From: Mytilus edulis
Taxonomy: Eukaryota; Mollusca; Bivalvia; Mytilida; Mytilidae
Direction: 5' to 3'
Length of the DNA stretch: 64,000 nucleotides
Assembly: GCF_963676685.1 (NCBI RefSeq)
Contig: NC_092346.1
Coordinates: forward strand, 48,823,062-48,887,061
Shown: positions 24,341 to 36,640 of the stretch, piece after piece
Layout: every line of letters begins with the position of its first letter
Numbering within the stretch: position 1 is the first letter of the stretch
Position numbers and translations under genes: made by a program
Notes under the pieces: generated by a model
The model's database searches: none
What the model was told of the DNA's origin: nothing
Seen by the model: the letters and a program-made list of their open reading frames with translations, nothing else

Positions 24341-24412
24341 AATTATCATGATTTTGGCGTTAGCATACCAACTGGAAAAATGGGACTATATCAGGAATCA
24401 CTGGCTCCCACG
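24341..24412 (+). CDS. 72-nt exon candidate, cassette copy 2
   Basis: Acceptor TTTTGTTTCAG and donor GTAAGC match copy 1. It is open as NYHDFGVSIPTGKMGLYQES or IIMILALAYQLEKWDY. By hand count 44 of 72 bases match copy 1, against 41 of 48 in the following intron and 23 of 26 before it. A family 1 repeat lies about 65 bp upstream. Confidence 0.35.
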
Positions 24413-24499
24413 GTAAGCAAGTTATAAATGATTTATCACAGAGGCCGAGGTGCTCCTTACAGTTGAAAAAATTAAGATCCAATTCAATATATTCAAAAT

Positions 24500-26090
24500 T
24501 TATGATTTCAAGTTTTTGTTATTATTGCATTTCTGAAAAAGATCAACACAAAAAAGAGAGATTCCAACTATTAATCAGGCTCCATCACAAAGGAGGATAA
24601 TGCTGCCAAAATTAAAATCTTAGAACTTACCTTGTATTGTATTGGATACCTAAGATTAAAAGGTGTTATAATTGGTTCAAGTTTTATACTTTCAAACTTG
24701 TGTAATAGTGCCAAAGAACAAATTATTTGATTAAAATAATAATATCATATTAATAACGGAAATGGATTTTTTTTACAAATAGAATGGACACTATTTATTC
24801 CAGCTAAAAGTATCCTCTTTTTTCATTATTAACGCAAGAACTATATGACAATACTGTCCTTAACTGTTAATCATGTATGCAAAACTGGAACAACACTGAG
24901 ATGTGCAGGACTGAACTGTAACCTTATACCCTGTCGGTTGTTTATTTGATTGCAATTCAAAATTTCCCTGCAGCTTCTTTTTCAATTTAGGACAGGGCAT
25001 GATACTTCAGAATATTACGCAAAGGAAATAATACTTTTAACTGTTTCTTTTTCTTCCTTCGAATATGCTAAAACCTAAAACAAAACTGAAAACCAAGGCT
25101 GTTTACATACAAAGATATGGTGCCTGGAGTTGAAATCTCAGTCCCATTATATTGTAAGTTTACAAACAGGAAATTTTGAAAACAAATTTAGTACAAAGCC
25201 ACCGACTACTTCGTTGATGACGTATTCGGGGACAGTACATTGAAGCTTAAGTCCTATGCAATAACATAATGCCTAGGCAGTACGTTCATTGCCTAAATGA
25301 TGTTAGGTATTAATCTTAAATCCCGAATCAGTGGCAGATCAAGAACTTTTTTAAGGAGGGGGCGCTGACTAACATAAAGTGGGAAGTACCTAAAATATAA
25401 ATGCGAGTAAATAAAAGAAATATTTTCATTTAAATAAAAAATACATTTGTTACATAATAGCAGTATGAGAACAGGGGCCTGTTTATTGAAACTGTCCTAA
25501 GATCGGTCCTATGAGAAATTATTAGAACAGAAATTATGATAAAGTTAGGACTGATTAACGGCATTTCTCAGCATGCACATCCAACTATCGTATGATTATC
25601 TAAGCTAGGGTGTTATAACCACTGTCTTAAGTATTGCCGTAAAAGAAAATAGCAAATGTAAAAAATATAGTATTGTATCAAATTTAACCAATAACTATAG
25701 TTTTAAAAATGATTAATATTATTAGTTTTGGATTAAAGGTTATAAATGATTTTGATATCTTAATTGTTTATTTAATCTCTATGAAACAAAACATAATTAA
25801 AAATAAATATATAACTTCTTTTTATAAAAATTCGTACTACTTTCAAATCACTTTTTATCCTCAATTTCGCAAGATTTTTTTGCGGCAATCCCCAACGCAG
25901 AGTTACCGATCCTTGCGATGACCGATAACTCTCCATGGAAGATTGATATTGCGGGAAAATAAGTATAACTGACTACTCCGTTCTGTTAGATCACTTAGTC
26001 ACTTGCACTGCACCATTATAATAGTGGAATGGAATAATATTCAAATGAACGAAAACTATATATACATGTAACTGCTATATTGATAATATA
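24500..26090. other. No gene; MITE-like fragment at 25478-25640
   Basis: aggggcctgtttattgaaac tgtcctaagatcggtcctat followed by further taagac-type words resembles a short inverted-repeat element common in marine genomes. The rest is AT-rich without exons. Confidence 0.35.
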
Positions 26091-26364
26091 TAACAATAAA
26101 ATTGAGAATGGATATGGGAAATGTATCAAAGAGACCTAAGTCTACCAATAGATCTTCAACGCAGAGGGAAACTCCCACACACAAATTTTTTTCTGAGACA
26201 AGTACTTTTGACATCCACAAGAACTTGAGGTCATCCGATGTTATGTACTTCAGTACTTTGGGTTTCTTTTATATAAAAAAAAACTTTCAATAAGGGTTCT
26301 ACAGTAATCCCAATGCAAGTCCCTAATAACATACGTACCGACCGAGTATAAAGTACATGACAAG

Positions 26365-26477
26365 ACACATAATTAACAGCGCCTGGTGATGTTTCATAGC
26401 CTGCCTCTGATAAACGTCCTTTTTGGACCGAAATCAGTCAGGCTTTGAAACATCACCAGGCGCTGATAATTATGTGT
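26365..26477. repeat. Hairpin with about 45-bp arms
   Basis: acacataattaacagcgcct ggtgatgtttcatagcctgc at left pairs with gcctggtgatgtttcaaagc-type sequence reversed at right (ggctttgaaacatcaccagg cgctgataattatgtgt). The loop is about 20 bp. It is probably a foldback MITE. Confidence 0.75.
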
Positions 26478-26659
26478 ATTGGTATATACTATGTTTTTAT
26501 GCTTACAAATTTTTATCCGCAGATACACATAATCAAGATGGCTTATACTAACGAAAGCTCGATTTGGAGCTTATGTTTTTTTTTAAACCTCTTTCGTCAT
26601 TAAACCCTTCCTATATTGCCTACCGACTGTGTTTTCGATATATATGTTGAAAGTCTTTA

Positions 26660-26940
26660 TAGGTGAAGTCTTTATATAAAGACAACAGTAGTAAACTGCT
26701 GTTCAATAGTCATAAATTGATAAAGCGAAAGCAAATTCAGATAAAAAAAAACGAATGGAAACGCATAACCTATATGAAGAAAAGAAATCAACGGAATAAC
26801 AGAAACACTGAACTGCTACATAAACCACCACCAACATGCATAGAAACGGACTACTTGATAAAAAGTTATATATTCCTGTTTTGGTACTGGACATTAAACC
26901 TACGGTGGGTTGAACCTGGTTTATGACTAGCCAAACCTCC
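26660..26940 (+). repeat. Family 4 repeat copy
   Basis: agacaacagtagtaaactgc tgttcaatagtcataaattg through acctacggtgggttgaacct ggtttatgactagccaaacc. Frames inside are by-products. Confidence 0.65.
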
Positions 26941-28055
26941 CAATACCGCTAAAATGACAGCATTCTGTTACAGGCGTACATTATATTAGTAATCAATAAC
27001 ACATAATTTTAAAACCATTATCATGACTTCAATGGCATATGACCAATTCAGGCAAACGCGTTCACCTAAAAGTGATTTCTATAACTCAAATATGATTGAC
27101 GTAACGTGTTCAAACTAACTATTATAGCAAGACTTTACCTCAACTGATAGAGACAGTAATGTATTGATTTATTAAGTCTTTACGGGATTGAAACTCATTT
27201 CTGGATATTTATTATATTAATATTAGAGACTAAATAAACAAATTACTATGTTATTATATTTCAGCCACCTCCGTCTTATCCCCGTCAAGAAACTGTATGG
27301 AACTAGATGTAAATGGCATAATGAAACCGACGCTAATTCAATTGACACCCTATTAAGGAGTGATGTAACGTTTATATTTTTCCCAATCGACTTTTCTGGC
27401 GCTATTTCTGTGAATGTCTGCTGAAGGAAATAATACACTGAAAAATCTTAATTGAATTTCATGTCTAATAGCAGCCTGTCTATGATTCAGTTAATCAGAA
27501 CGGCATAAGCAGGCATTTATAAAAACATCAAAAAGATTAATTCTATGCTCATTCGTCCTTTAGATTTTTAATCGAGAGGTATATGTATGCTTTTGTTTTT
27601 TATGTTCATTTATATGTTTCGCACTTAAGTGTGACGTTCGTATTCATTGAACATGTGCACATGTGTGTCTCGGGACCAGTTTAACCCCTACTCCGGTACG
27701 AAATTTATTCGCTCTGTTAGATACCTATTTGTAGCTATTGGCTGTGTTCTTCTCCTTTGTCTGGTTGTTGTCTCTTTGACACATTCCATATATGCATTCT
27801 TCATTTCATTTTTACGTGGATATTCAAAATCATAAGTCGAAAACAAACTGGCATTTCAAAAATGGCAAAAAGATCAAAAACAGTATTTATATTATCCATA
27901 ACATAGCTGAAGACTGCGTTTCGCGAAACCCCTAAAAAATCTGTTCTGATCGCAAAAGCTCTTAAAGATTAAACGGGAGCTGCTCCATATATAAGAGTAT
28001 GGAGATGTTGTTTGAGGCAAGTGCTCTTGAAAATGTTAACCGACCGGGCGAGGCT
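26941..28055. other. No gene seen
   Basis: AT-rich DNA with a family 6 repeat scrap at about 27740-27795 (ctggttgttgtctctttgac acattcc). The 62-codon plus frame at 27647 overlaps that scrap. Confidence 0.4.
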
Positions 28056-28968
28056 GTATAGCCAGTCAAGGTAGTTAAACACTTCCAGTTATTATTGAAA
28101 ATATTCAATTAGAAGCAGCTAGAATTTTTACTAGACTAAAGCTTTAAGTTGAATTAGGATAAGACACTTTTTAAACTTTACGGAAAAAACATCAGCTTAT
28201 ACTTTTTTTTTAGTATTAAATCGGATTACACCTGCATACTTATACAATTTTTTTATATGAGTCAGTCAAGCCATATTTTCCCAGAATATTTTTTTAGAAG
28301 TAGATTGATGATATATTTAAACCTTTCAAGTATTGGATAAAGAAAATCAGAGAAATCTCATATTTTTAATAAATTCTTATCAGTAGACATTTTTTGTGAC
28401 AACTATAATAACCTTATTGAAGATAACCTTCTTTACCGTTTTACGGATTTCCCCTAAGTACAACACAATTTAAAACAGATCTTACTTAAACATGTTAATT
28501 CCATTCACTCAATTCTTGATAATGTTGACCAGTTTTGGTTTTATTAATGATTGTTTTATTGAGTGTTTATTTTTGTTTTTATTTTATTTTTGTTTTTTGT
28601 ATTTCTTTCCTGATTTCCTTCAACATTAATCTATTCCACTAAGTAAGCTTAGTGTCTCTTCCAACCCTTGTATATATGCTTTTGGTTGTTTATAAAGGAT
28701 ATTCACATGTGTCGAGGTACTTGAATAAATAGTCATTAATTTCCTGTTTTCTTTAATATACGATGTACCAAATGTTAGATTAGTTTTATTGATAAGCGCG
28801 AAATTTCTTGATATTACTTAGCGGAAGATTTTATACACACAGAAGAAGAAGTATATACTTTACAATAAAATTATTTTCATTTACCTGTTTATATTATGAC
28901 TCAGGTTTTTTTTTCATAACTGAGGTTTTCTAACAATTGTTTAACATTTCACATTAGTATCATACTTT

Positions 28969-29656
28969 AAAGGGGCACTAGCTGTCAAATTCATTGTAAC
29001 CGATTTGACTCAGATTCTCATATTTGGTTTAAAACAATGTAAAACATTTATCCAAACTATCAAAAGTCTAAAATAAACAGTTTACAGAGCATGGGGTAGA
29101 TAATATATAGGTTCGTTTCGTGTGTATTTTAGTCCAGACGCCATCTAATTAACTATCGATTTGACCTCAGATGACCATATAAGCGATGTAAACAAAAATA
29201 AAGATACGAATAGATTAAACCAACACGTGCAATTGCATTTTTATAGGTCTGTTTGATTTTATTTTATAGATTAAAAATAGATGTTTCTCACTGTTTTTAA
29301 CCATATAAGAATGATTTTATGTGCATCGAATTAGTAATCAAATGATTTACCGTAGTTTCACTTTCATTGTTTACATTCTTTTTCTTTAAATAACCAGTAC
29401 ACGTACAATGCATGCGTTGTCAATCTCTAGCTAGGGGTTAACTTAAAGTTCACATGAATACCGGTTAGAATGATGATGACGTTTTCACTTGCAAGTGAAT
29501 CAGTCAAAAATTATGTTTAATCGCTTATTTCAACAAAATTAAAGGAAATTGATTCCTAAAAGCCAATTATTATTTCATTATTCCAATTTGATTAATGATT
29601 GATCTAAAAAAAAATCATACTTTATTTTTTTATATATATCGTAGCTAGTGCCCCTA
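28969..29656. mobile_element. MITE with GGGGCACTAGCT inverted ends
   Basis: The left end aggggcactagctgtca and the right end agctagtgcccct are inverted copies. ACTTTA flanks both sides, a possible target duplication. The interior is non-coding. It is inserted in the decayed LINE. Confidence 0.65.
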
Positions 29657-30179
29657 TAACTTTATTTACACCTGTTTATATACTTTCGAATTTAATTATT
29701 TATTCCTTATAATTTTATTAACTGTGTATTTGCATTCAGGTATCAAAGAACAAACTTGTTCTTTCAATGTGTGTTAATTTGCGTTTTCGTATTAAGTAAA
29801 GCCGTTCAATTAGTTTTTTTATAGTGTCTTTCTATGTTGTGATGTTATACCGTTGTTTCGGAAAAGGGAGACGTTTAATCCCGCTGCTAATGTTTGCACC
29901 TGTCCTATGTCGGGAATCTGATGTACAGTATTTGTCGTTTGTTTATGTAGTTCATACGTGTTTCTCGTTTCTTGTTTTTATATAGATTTGACTGTTAGTT
30001 TTCATGTTGAATAGTTTTACACTAGTAATTTTCGGGAACTTTTATAGCTTGCTAATCGGTGTGAGCAAAGGCCCAGATCTTTATATATCTATATACATTA
30101 AACTTTATTGATTAACACTGTAAATTTATCTTTGTTGTTTGTGTGTGCTCATAAATAGCATATATTTTCCACTATATGG

Positions 30180-30583
30180 TCCGAGACCACAGTTATTTTG
30201 TAGTGAATTTCTTAGAAAATAATTGAAAATAAAAAGATCACACCTGCGCTTTTTCAATAATATTTTTTAATAGTTTGTTGTAATACTTTTGAAACAAATT
30301 ATATCAAAAAAATTTAAAACGTCATCAGCTCTTACTCAAAATATAGACAATTTTATGTCAAGGAGTCTTAAAACTATTTGACAGCCTTCGGAGTGCTTTT
30401 ATCTTTTATCAGCTTAATCAAATCACTACTGAAATTCATGACCCAAATTTGTTTATAGTTGCCATGTGGAGCATAAAATGTAGAGAAATAAATTTGGAAA
30501 GGGTATATAAAAAATTGCAAGTATAACACACTGACCACACTAGGGACTATATATTCGTAAACAACAAAAACTGTGGTCTCGGA
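30180..30583. mobile_element. MITE with TCCGAGACCACAGTT inverted ends
   Basis: tccgagaccacagtt at 30180 and aactgtggtctcgga ending 30583 form 15-bp perfect inverted termini. The 404-bp insert interrupts the LINE tail between 'ccactata' and 'tattttgaat', as comparison with 36505-36530 shows. Confidence 0.75.
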
Positions 30584-30926
30584 TTATATTATATTATTTT
30601 GAATACATTTGTTATTTTTTTAATTTATATCATGTACATGTAATATGGTTGGAGCTTTTATTATCTATGCCTTTTGTTCAATCCTTTTCGTATTTTAAAG
30701 AATAAAGTATTTTCAAATCTACAATAAATGTAAATAAGTTCCATCTTTAGTTTCTCAATAAAATTATTATCTTGTAGTGTATTCCTTTTAAGACAAATTG
30801 TATTAAAACTATAGAAAAGACTTAACGCAACCAGTTTTTATTTAAAATATATGTACAATTTTATGGTGTTTGATATGTATTTGATAAGCGATCAAGGTCG
30901 AATGGCAGAATATTTTGCTACAGTTA

Positions 30927-31920
30927 GGTTCACACTGCCGATCAGATCAGCGCCACGATCCTGATTGTCCAAATTTCATTAATCGGGCCTGTTAACGATT
31001 TTTACCCGATCGATGTCCGTCTATACAAGAATTTAACTCGACCATTTACGACTTCTTAATGACTCCATCACGACTCCAATCAGTCACCTAATTGAATACA
31101 TATTCGATAATTCCGACCAATTTACGATATCTACACGATATTTACTCGACTAGCTAGACCAAATCAAGTCGATCTAAAACCGAAATCAACCAGACAAGAT
31201 CGACCTGATCGCATAGGGGTCATAATAATAGTTTGGAATTGGTCAGGTATGTACAATTTCAGTATAAGAAAACGGATGTTTATGCCCCACCGTATCGGAG
31301 GGTGCATTAAGTGTTATCAATGTTTTGTTCGGATGTCTCAACAATAAGTTTCCGTTAACTTTATTATGCATCAACCAAAATTTACAAAAAAAAACAAAGA
31401 TCGATTGCAAGTTTGGAAGGCGTTTATTTTTAGTAATGACCCTTAATAACCTTATTTGCAAGCAGAGACATTATCCTATCGACACATTCTACATTTATTT
31501 GGTTGGATTCTGTAGTCCACAGAAGGTCTGAGTAAATTCATTCATTGAAGGCATCAGCATGGCAATAAAGCAGTTGGATGTGTGGGCAAGGTAGCAGAGA
31601 TATAGAGAGATATATTGTACCTGTGACAGAGCTTGAAGAGAGCGTAGAAGACGAACAAGATGGCTTAAACAGCTACTGACGCCCAGAATTCCAGGTGAGA
31701 CAATGGCTGAAATGGCGACAACTATATGGTCAGAATGAGAGACTTGCAGGATCTCAACGAAGAGTACCCAAATGGTTACAAAAACTTCCTCAAAGAGAAC
31801 GCTAATTTGTAATGGGAGTTTCCACAGCTGTTGTTTGAAAATGACACCACCAAATAAAATTTGTCCAAGCATTAGTACTTTTGTTAAATACCAATAAATA
31901 CATGAATACATAAATTTTAC
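30927..31920 (+). mobile_element. PIF/Harbinger remnant with CGATC-word arm
   Basis: Begins GGTTCACACTGCCGATC after TTA (30924-30926), similar to the TTCACA terminus of the 19883 element. The next 290 bp are filled with gatcg/cgatc words. Then comes a transposase fragment at about 31630-31810. I found no matching right terminus, so the boundary is uncertain. Confidence 0.5.
31630..31810 (+). pseudogene. PIF/Harbinger transposase N-terminal fragment
   Basis: One plus frame reads ERRRRTRWLKQLLTPRIPGE; a second, one base shift away, reads DNYMVRMRDLQDLNEEYPNG then YKNFLKENA. Together they fit the RRRRRxWVRPWLxxRxxxG...YxNLxxELRxEDPxxYxNFxRM opening of Harbinger-type transposases in animals. At least one frameshift separates the halves, and no DDE catalytic part is visible. 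The 142-codon minus frame here is its antisense shadow. Confidence 0.6.
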
Positions 31921-31929
31921 CATCCCCTT

Positions 31930-33550
31930 TTCCTCACTTTCTCAAAAAAGTAAGCTTTATGTGTGTGTCATATATGTGCATATGTATTTAATCAGTATCT
32001 GCCATAGATTTGTTATCAGAAGTTGAAAGGTTAAAGATAATTTTGGTTTTGGTGTATTCATGTCAACAGCCTGCATGTATTTCCTAAAACATATTGCAAA
32101 ATTGGGGATACAGATGTCATATATTTCCCCACAATTTGGTCAAAAGTAGAATTTCAATCCTTTGAAGTGACACCTTTTCTGAAACTGTTGACATATATTT
32201 ATCAAGAGATTAAATAAAAATCATTCTTTTTTTCATAAAGTTGCGTCAAGTATTTCCGTGTGAATAACAATTGTTTGTAAACGTTTGTCCGTACGGTGAC
32301 CTAACGTAGTTAATTTCGGTTCCATTTGGTGTCTTAAAGTTGTCTCATTGGCATTCATATCACATCTTCTTATTTTGATAATACAAAAATGTCTGGACTT
32401 CGGAAAATACGGACAGTAAAACAGGAAATACAACGGGTTAGAAAATAATTCTATTGCACAATTTATTTTTGAAGAATCCTCCTTTGTATATAAGAAAATG
32501 CCTGTACCAAGGTAGGAATATTACAGTTGTTATCCATTCCTTTGATGTGTTTGAGCTTTTGGTTTGGCAATTTAAATTTGTGACTTTCATTTCTGAATTT
32601 TCCTCAGAGTTCAGTATTTTACTTTTTTTAACAATAAAGATTTATTACAAGTTCCTAATTTTAAAGTCATGTGAAACTTTAAGTTAGCTGGATGTTTTAA
32701 ACACTTGAATTGCTTAGTTTTTTTTTCTCATAACGAAGTGATGTGAAAAATCCACTGTAATATCACAATCTTCATAATAAACCGATATTGCATTATTGGC
32801 TTCCCAGACACTAATTCGCCCACTTTCCCCTGTATGCAGTGACCTTATAACTACGAGACAACTCGTTAGGCAACCTCATTGTGCAAATGCTAGGGGAAAC
32901 CGTTATGAAAGAATGTCACACACGTACTCTTGAAGGTTAATAGAAATAACAGATTATTGAATAACAAATAAACTGAATACAACAAAGCATTAAACAATCG
33001 TTAATCAATAGTTAAAATAATAAATGGGAACTTTCCGTATAAATGAAAATTAAGATAAAATAAATCATATCCCATAGTTCTCAGTGGCTAAGGTATTATT
33101 TACTAGCGCATTACTTACTAGTACTTGTAAACAGGGGTATAGTATACCGAAACAGAAATTAGTAAAAAAAAAATAGGACTTTCATGCCCATTTATCTTGG
33201 CGAGTGTAGATTCCTCTGCTATCCAATATAGGTTACTGGTGCCTACATATTTCGCCTTATGTATATATTGAGATGAACTAAGTTTTACTAAACAATATGT
33301 TAAACGTTCAAATATGCACATTTTAATTGAAATAAGAATGTAAATGAAAAAAAAACAAACGTCTGAACGTCAGAGGTTTTTGATCAATAGAAAATTGAAA
33401 GAGTCTTTCGAGTGTTCGATCATCTGTATCTTTCAAGGCTCGATCTATTTTATATTGGTTCTGTAAAATTTAAACCACTAAATTCTTTAATCTTCTAAAA
33501 TTTCCGTATCAAATGCAAAAAGTTGTAACAATCTTCTTCCACAAGTAAAT
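31930..33550. other. No gene; short family 2 and 3 fragments
   Basis: Reversed family 2 piece at about 32265-32370 (gttgtctcattggcattcat atcacatcttctt) and reversed family 3 piece at about 32500-32630 (gtaccaaggtaggaatatta cagttg). The remainder is AT-rich without exons. Confidence 0.45.
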
Positions 33551-33559
33551 GATAACTAT

Positions 33560-33915
33560 TTACACCACTGGGTCGATGCCACTGCTGGTGGACGTTTCGT
33601 CCCCAATGGTATCACAAGCCCAGTGGTCAACACTTCGGTGTTGACAAGAATATCAATAATGTGGTCATTTTTAAAAATTTCCTTTATACAAAACTTTGAA
33701 CTTTTTGAAAAACTAAGGATTTTCTCATCCCTGGCATATATTACCTTAGTCGTATTTGGCACAACTTTTTAGAATTTTGAATCCTGAATGGTCTAAAACT
33801 TTGTACTTGTTTGGCTTAATAAATATTTTGATTTGAGCGTCACGAATGAGTCTTATGTAGACGAAACGCGCGTCTGGCGTACTAAATTATAATACTGGTA
33901 CCTTTGATAACTAAA
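33560..33915 (+). repeat. Family 1 repeat, full-length unit of about 355 bp
   Basis: The most complete forward copy: cactgggtcgatgccactgc tggtggacgtttcgtcccc, cagtggtcaacacttcggtg ttgac, gaaaaactaaggattttctc, cgtatttggcacaactttt, cttgtttggcttaataaat, core agacgaaacgcgcgtctggc, end ctggtacctttgataacta. It serves as the reference for the other copies. Confidence 0.88.
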
Positions 33916-34119
33916 TACTCCCACTAGCTAATCAATGTACGTTCGTTATGACTTTAGAAAAAAGAAGGCTAAACAGTAAATCATTATTTCAGACTAATTT
34001 CATAACTTAATTTTATTTGTAGAGGGTTTCAATAAAAAAAAAATGGAAGAAGTCTGACGAGGGTTCGAAATTCTATTTTATCAAGGGCTCGGTTTGGTTT
34101 TAATTTTTTCCTTAAATCT

Positions 34120-34400
34120 TAGAGGTGTACAATAAAGGCAAGAGTAGTAAACCGCTGTTCGAAGTTCTTATATCGATTTAGAAAGAAAAAAATCGGGGTT
34201 ACAAACTAAAACTGAGAAAAACACATCAAATATATAAGAGGAGAACTACGACAAAAGAGAAACACAACACTAAAATGTTACACTCACAGAAACGAACTAA
34301 TATATAACAATGGCCATTTCCCTGACTTGGCACAAGACATTTAAAGAAAAAATGGTGGGTTGAACCTGTTTTTTTTTTTTTGGCTAACATTATAATGACA
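34120..34400 (+). repeat. Family 4 repeat copy
   Basis: aaaggcaagagtagtaaacc gctgttcgaa through gaaaaaatggtgggttgaac ctg, with a T run at the end. The two overlapping minus frames at 34226-34655 lie across this repeat and its edge. Confidence 0.65.
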
Positions 34401-35218
34401 ACATTACATGACAGGACTACTGTACAAATAAATGCAAGAATATTGAGGACAAAGAAATACACAAATAAAAAACCATCTTGCAAAAGCAAATACTCCCATA
34501 GCAAACCAGTGTGATCTATAACAGTCATTTTGACCTAGAAAAAGACTGAACAGTAAATCATTATTTTTTTTCATTTTCACTTTTGCAGTTACAATTTTAT
34601 TCATTTGAAGTTCCCTCTTACACTGGGCAACAGGAGACAGTCTATTCCACATCATATAAGAACCTGCGTATTAGTTCAAAACTTGTATTTGTTAATTGTC
34701 AGTAATTACTGATTGCACAGCATACAATCGATCTGGAAGGGTTATCTTTGCAGGTTAAATAACTTTGATGACAATAAATAGATATGGACATATTGTATTC
34801 CTTTATTTTACTGATGACGAAGAAAAACATCTACAAAGACAATACATGAATGAGCACTAGAAATAAAAATGAATTACAACTTAAAATATAGTCTAACATA
34901 TCTACATGTATGTCCAGACGCTCAATATAGTTTCTTCTCCAAAAAAGTGAAGTATGTCCAGTGCACGATGTTTTGTCGATTTTGTCATCATCGCAATATC
35001 AACTTTATAGTGTTGTTATTGTTATTACATTGTATCCTATCTATATGTTCTATAGATTTGTGGTTACATCGTTCACATCGTATATTCGTGTTGTTGAAAA
35101 TATCGTGGCAACATCGTGTTTATATTGTAAACAAAGTCCATACCTTTCTGTTAACATCGTTAACAATGTATACATCGTGATAATAAGAAAACTAAAAATA
35201 TTGTATTTACTAGAAGGG

Positions 35219-36640
35219 AAAGGGTGCATCCACCTGTATTTTTTGGGATAAATGGTGAAGAGGTTGAGCAAATAAATATTCACTGTCATCTTGGGATAAC
35301 ATTTCAGTCATCAGCTTCATGGCACACGCATATTGATATTATTTATAAAAAAGCATGCTCTCGTCTTTCTGATCTTCGTCAAGTTAAACACTTATTAGAT
35401 AGGAGTTCACTTATACGTATTTATTATGCTTTTATTAGACCTATATTAGAATATGGTGATGTTATTTGGGGCAATTGCTCTGAGACTGAGCTTCTTGGAA
35501 ATATTCAGATAGAAGCTGCTATAATTATTACAGGATTACGACGTAATTCCTCCAGACAAAAACTTTATATTGAATTAGGTTTAGAAACTCTGGAGAATAG
35601 ACGTAATAAGCATAAGCTTATACTATTCTACAAAATATTAAATGGGATGACACCTGCATACTTATATGAGTTAGTTCAGCCATATCTTCCCAGACAAACC
35701 CCTTATACTTTGAGGAATGAAAATAACACTTTTCACCCGCCTCTTGCTAGAACTAGCTCTTATTTTAATAGTTTCATTCCTTCCACTATAAGACTTTGGA
35801 ATAGTCTTCCTTTGAGTTTACAAAAATCACCAAGTTTGGGTATATTTAGAAGTGGACTAGATAAGTTTTATAGGACTGATGATATATTTAAACCTTTCAA
35901 CTATGGGATAAGGAAACTAAATATAAGTCATTGTCAACTCAGAAATAATGCTAGCAACCTTAAATCTCATTTGTTTAATCAGTTCTTATCCGAGAACACT
36001 TTTTGCACAAACTGTAACCATCCTGTTGAGGATAACCAACATTTCTTTTTTTATTTGCCCTAAGTATAATGATGTTAGACAGATCCTTCTTGATTCCATT
36101 TATTCCATTGTTGATAATGTTGACATAAATATTGAATTACTACTTTTTGGAAACAGATTATTTTCATATGATATGAATATTGCTATTTTTAAATCTGTTC
36201 AGCAATATATCAGTGACACTCAACGTTTTGTTTGAAACTTACTTTAATTTTTGTTTCATCTATTTTTATTTTTTATTTTTTTCTACACTCCAACATTAAT
36301 TCATTTATTCCACTAAGCAAGCTTAGTGTCTCTTTCAAGCCATATATATATTTCTAATGACTTATAAAGGATATTTGCATGTTTCAAGGTACTTTAAATA
36401 ACTGATGATTAATTGCCTATATATTTAAATATATTTTGCATTCAGTAAGTAACACTGTTAACATATATTTGCTCGTGTGTGCTCACAAGTAGCATGCATG
36501 TTCCACTATATTGCATTATTTTAAATAGTTGTTGTGATTGAATTATACCTTGTACATGTAATATGGAGAGAGCTTTTATAGGCTGTGCTTGTTGCTCAAT
36601 CCTTTTCATATCTTAATGAATAAAATATGTTTAAAATCAA
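35219..36640 (+). mobile_element. 5'-truncated LINE with reverse transcriptase C-terminal part
   Basis: A frame at 35224-36063 carries HCHLGITFQSSASWHTHI, YYAFIRPILEYGDVIWGN and SYFNSFIPSTIRLWNSLPLS, the thumb and C-terminal region of non-LTR reverse transcriptases. It then has CTNCNHPVEDNQHFFF, and, after a shift in a T run at about 36048-36055, CPKYNDVRQILLDSIYSI, completing a CxxC...H...C end; the frame stops at 36235. The catalytic YxDD part is missing, so it is a dead 5'-truncated copy. A 3' tail to about 36640 ends near aatgaataaaat. Confidence 0.85.

Larger units (their letters stand above)
21361..24500 (+). repeat. Tandem duplication, unit about 1.5 kb
   Basis: About 21380-22300 matches 22920-23850 at high identity (for example cacctccatgtcaattcttt tattctctacatatatattt and catacagttgtacgcaattt). 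About 22480-22990 matches 23885-24500. Unit 1 has an extra insertion at about 22325-22480. Each unit ends with a 72-nt exon candidate. Confidence 0.8.
28060..30720 (+). mobile_element. Decayed LINE 3' region with later insertions
   Basis: About 28060-28745 aligns with the LINE at 35480-36420: gaagcagct, cacctgcatacttata, gatgatatatttaaaccttt caa, and ccactaagtaagcttagtgt ctctt. The tail resumes at about 30105 (attaacactg ... gtgtgtgctcataaatagc) and again at 30590-30720 (catgtacatgtaatatgg ... gttcaatccttttcgtat). The LINE parts are interrupted by inserts at about 28750-30100 and 30180-30583. The reverse transcriptase frame is destroyed. Confidence 0.75.

Noticed and set aside
24197..24427. 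76-codon plus-strand frame
   Set aside because: It joins a reversed family 1 repeat to intron and the 72-nt exon candidate without a splice; only the exon part may be real.
31495..31923. 142-codon minus-strand open frame
   Set aside because: It is the antisense of the Harbinger transposase fragment on the plus strand, which gives a recognisable family pattern; the minus reading does not.
34226..34655. Two overlapping minus frames of 100 and 83 codons
   Set aside because: They cross a family 4 repeat and its edge. Hydrophobic runs come from AT-rich sequence; no splice or start support.
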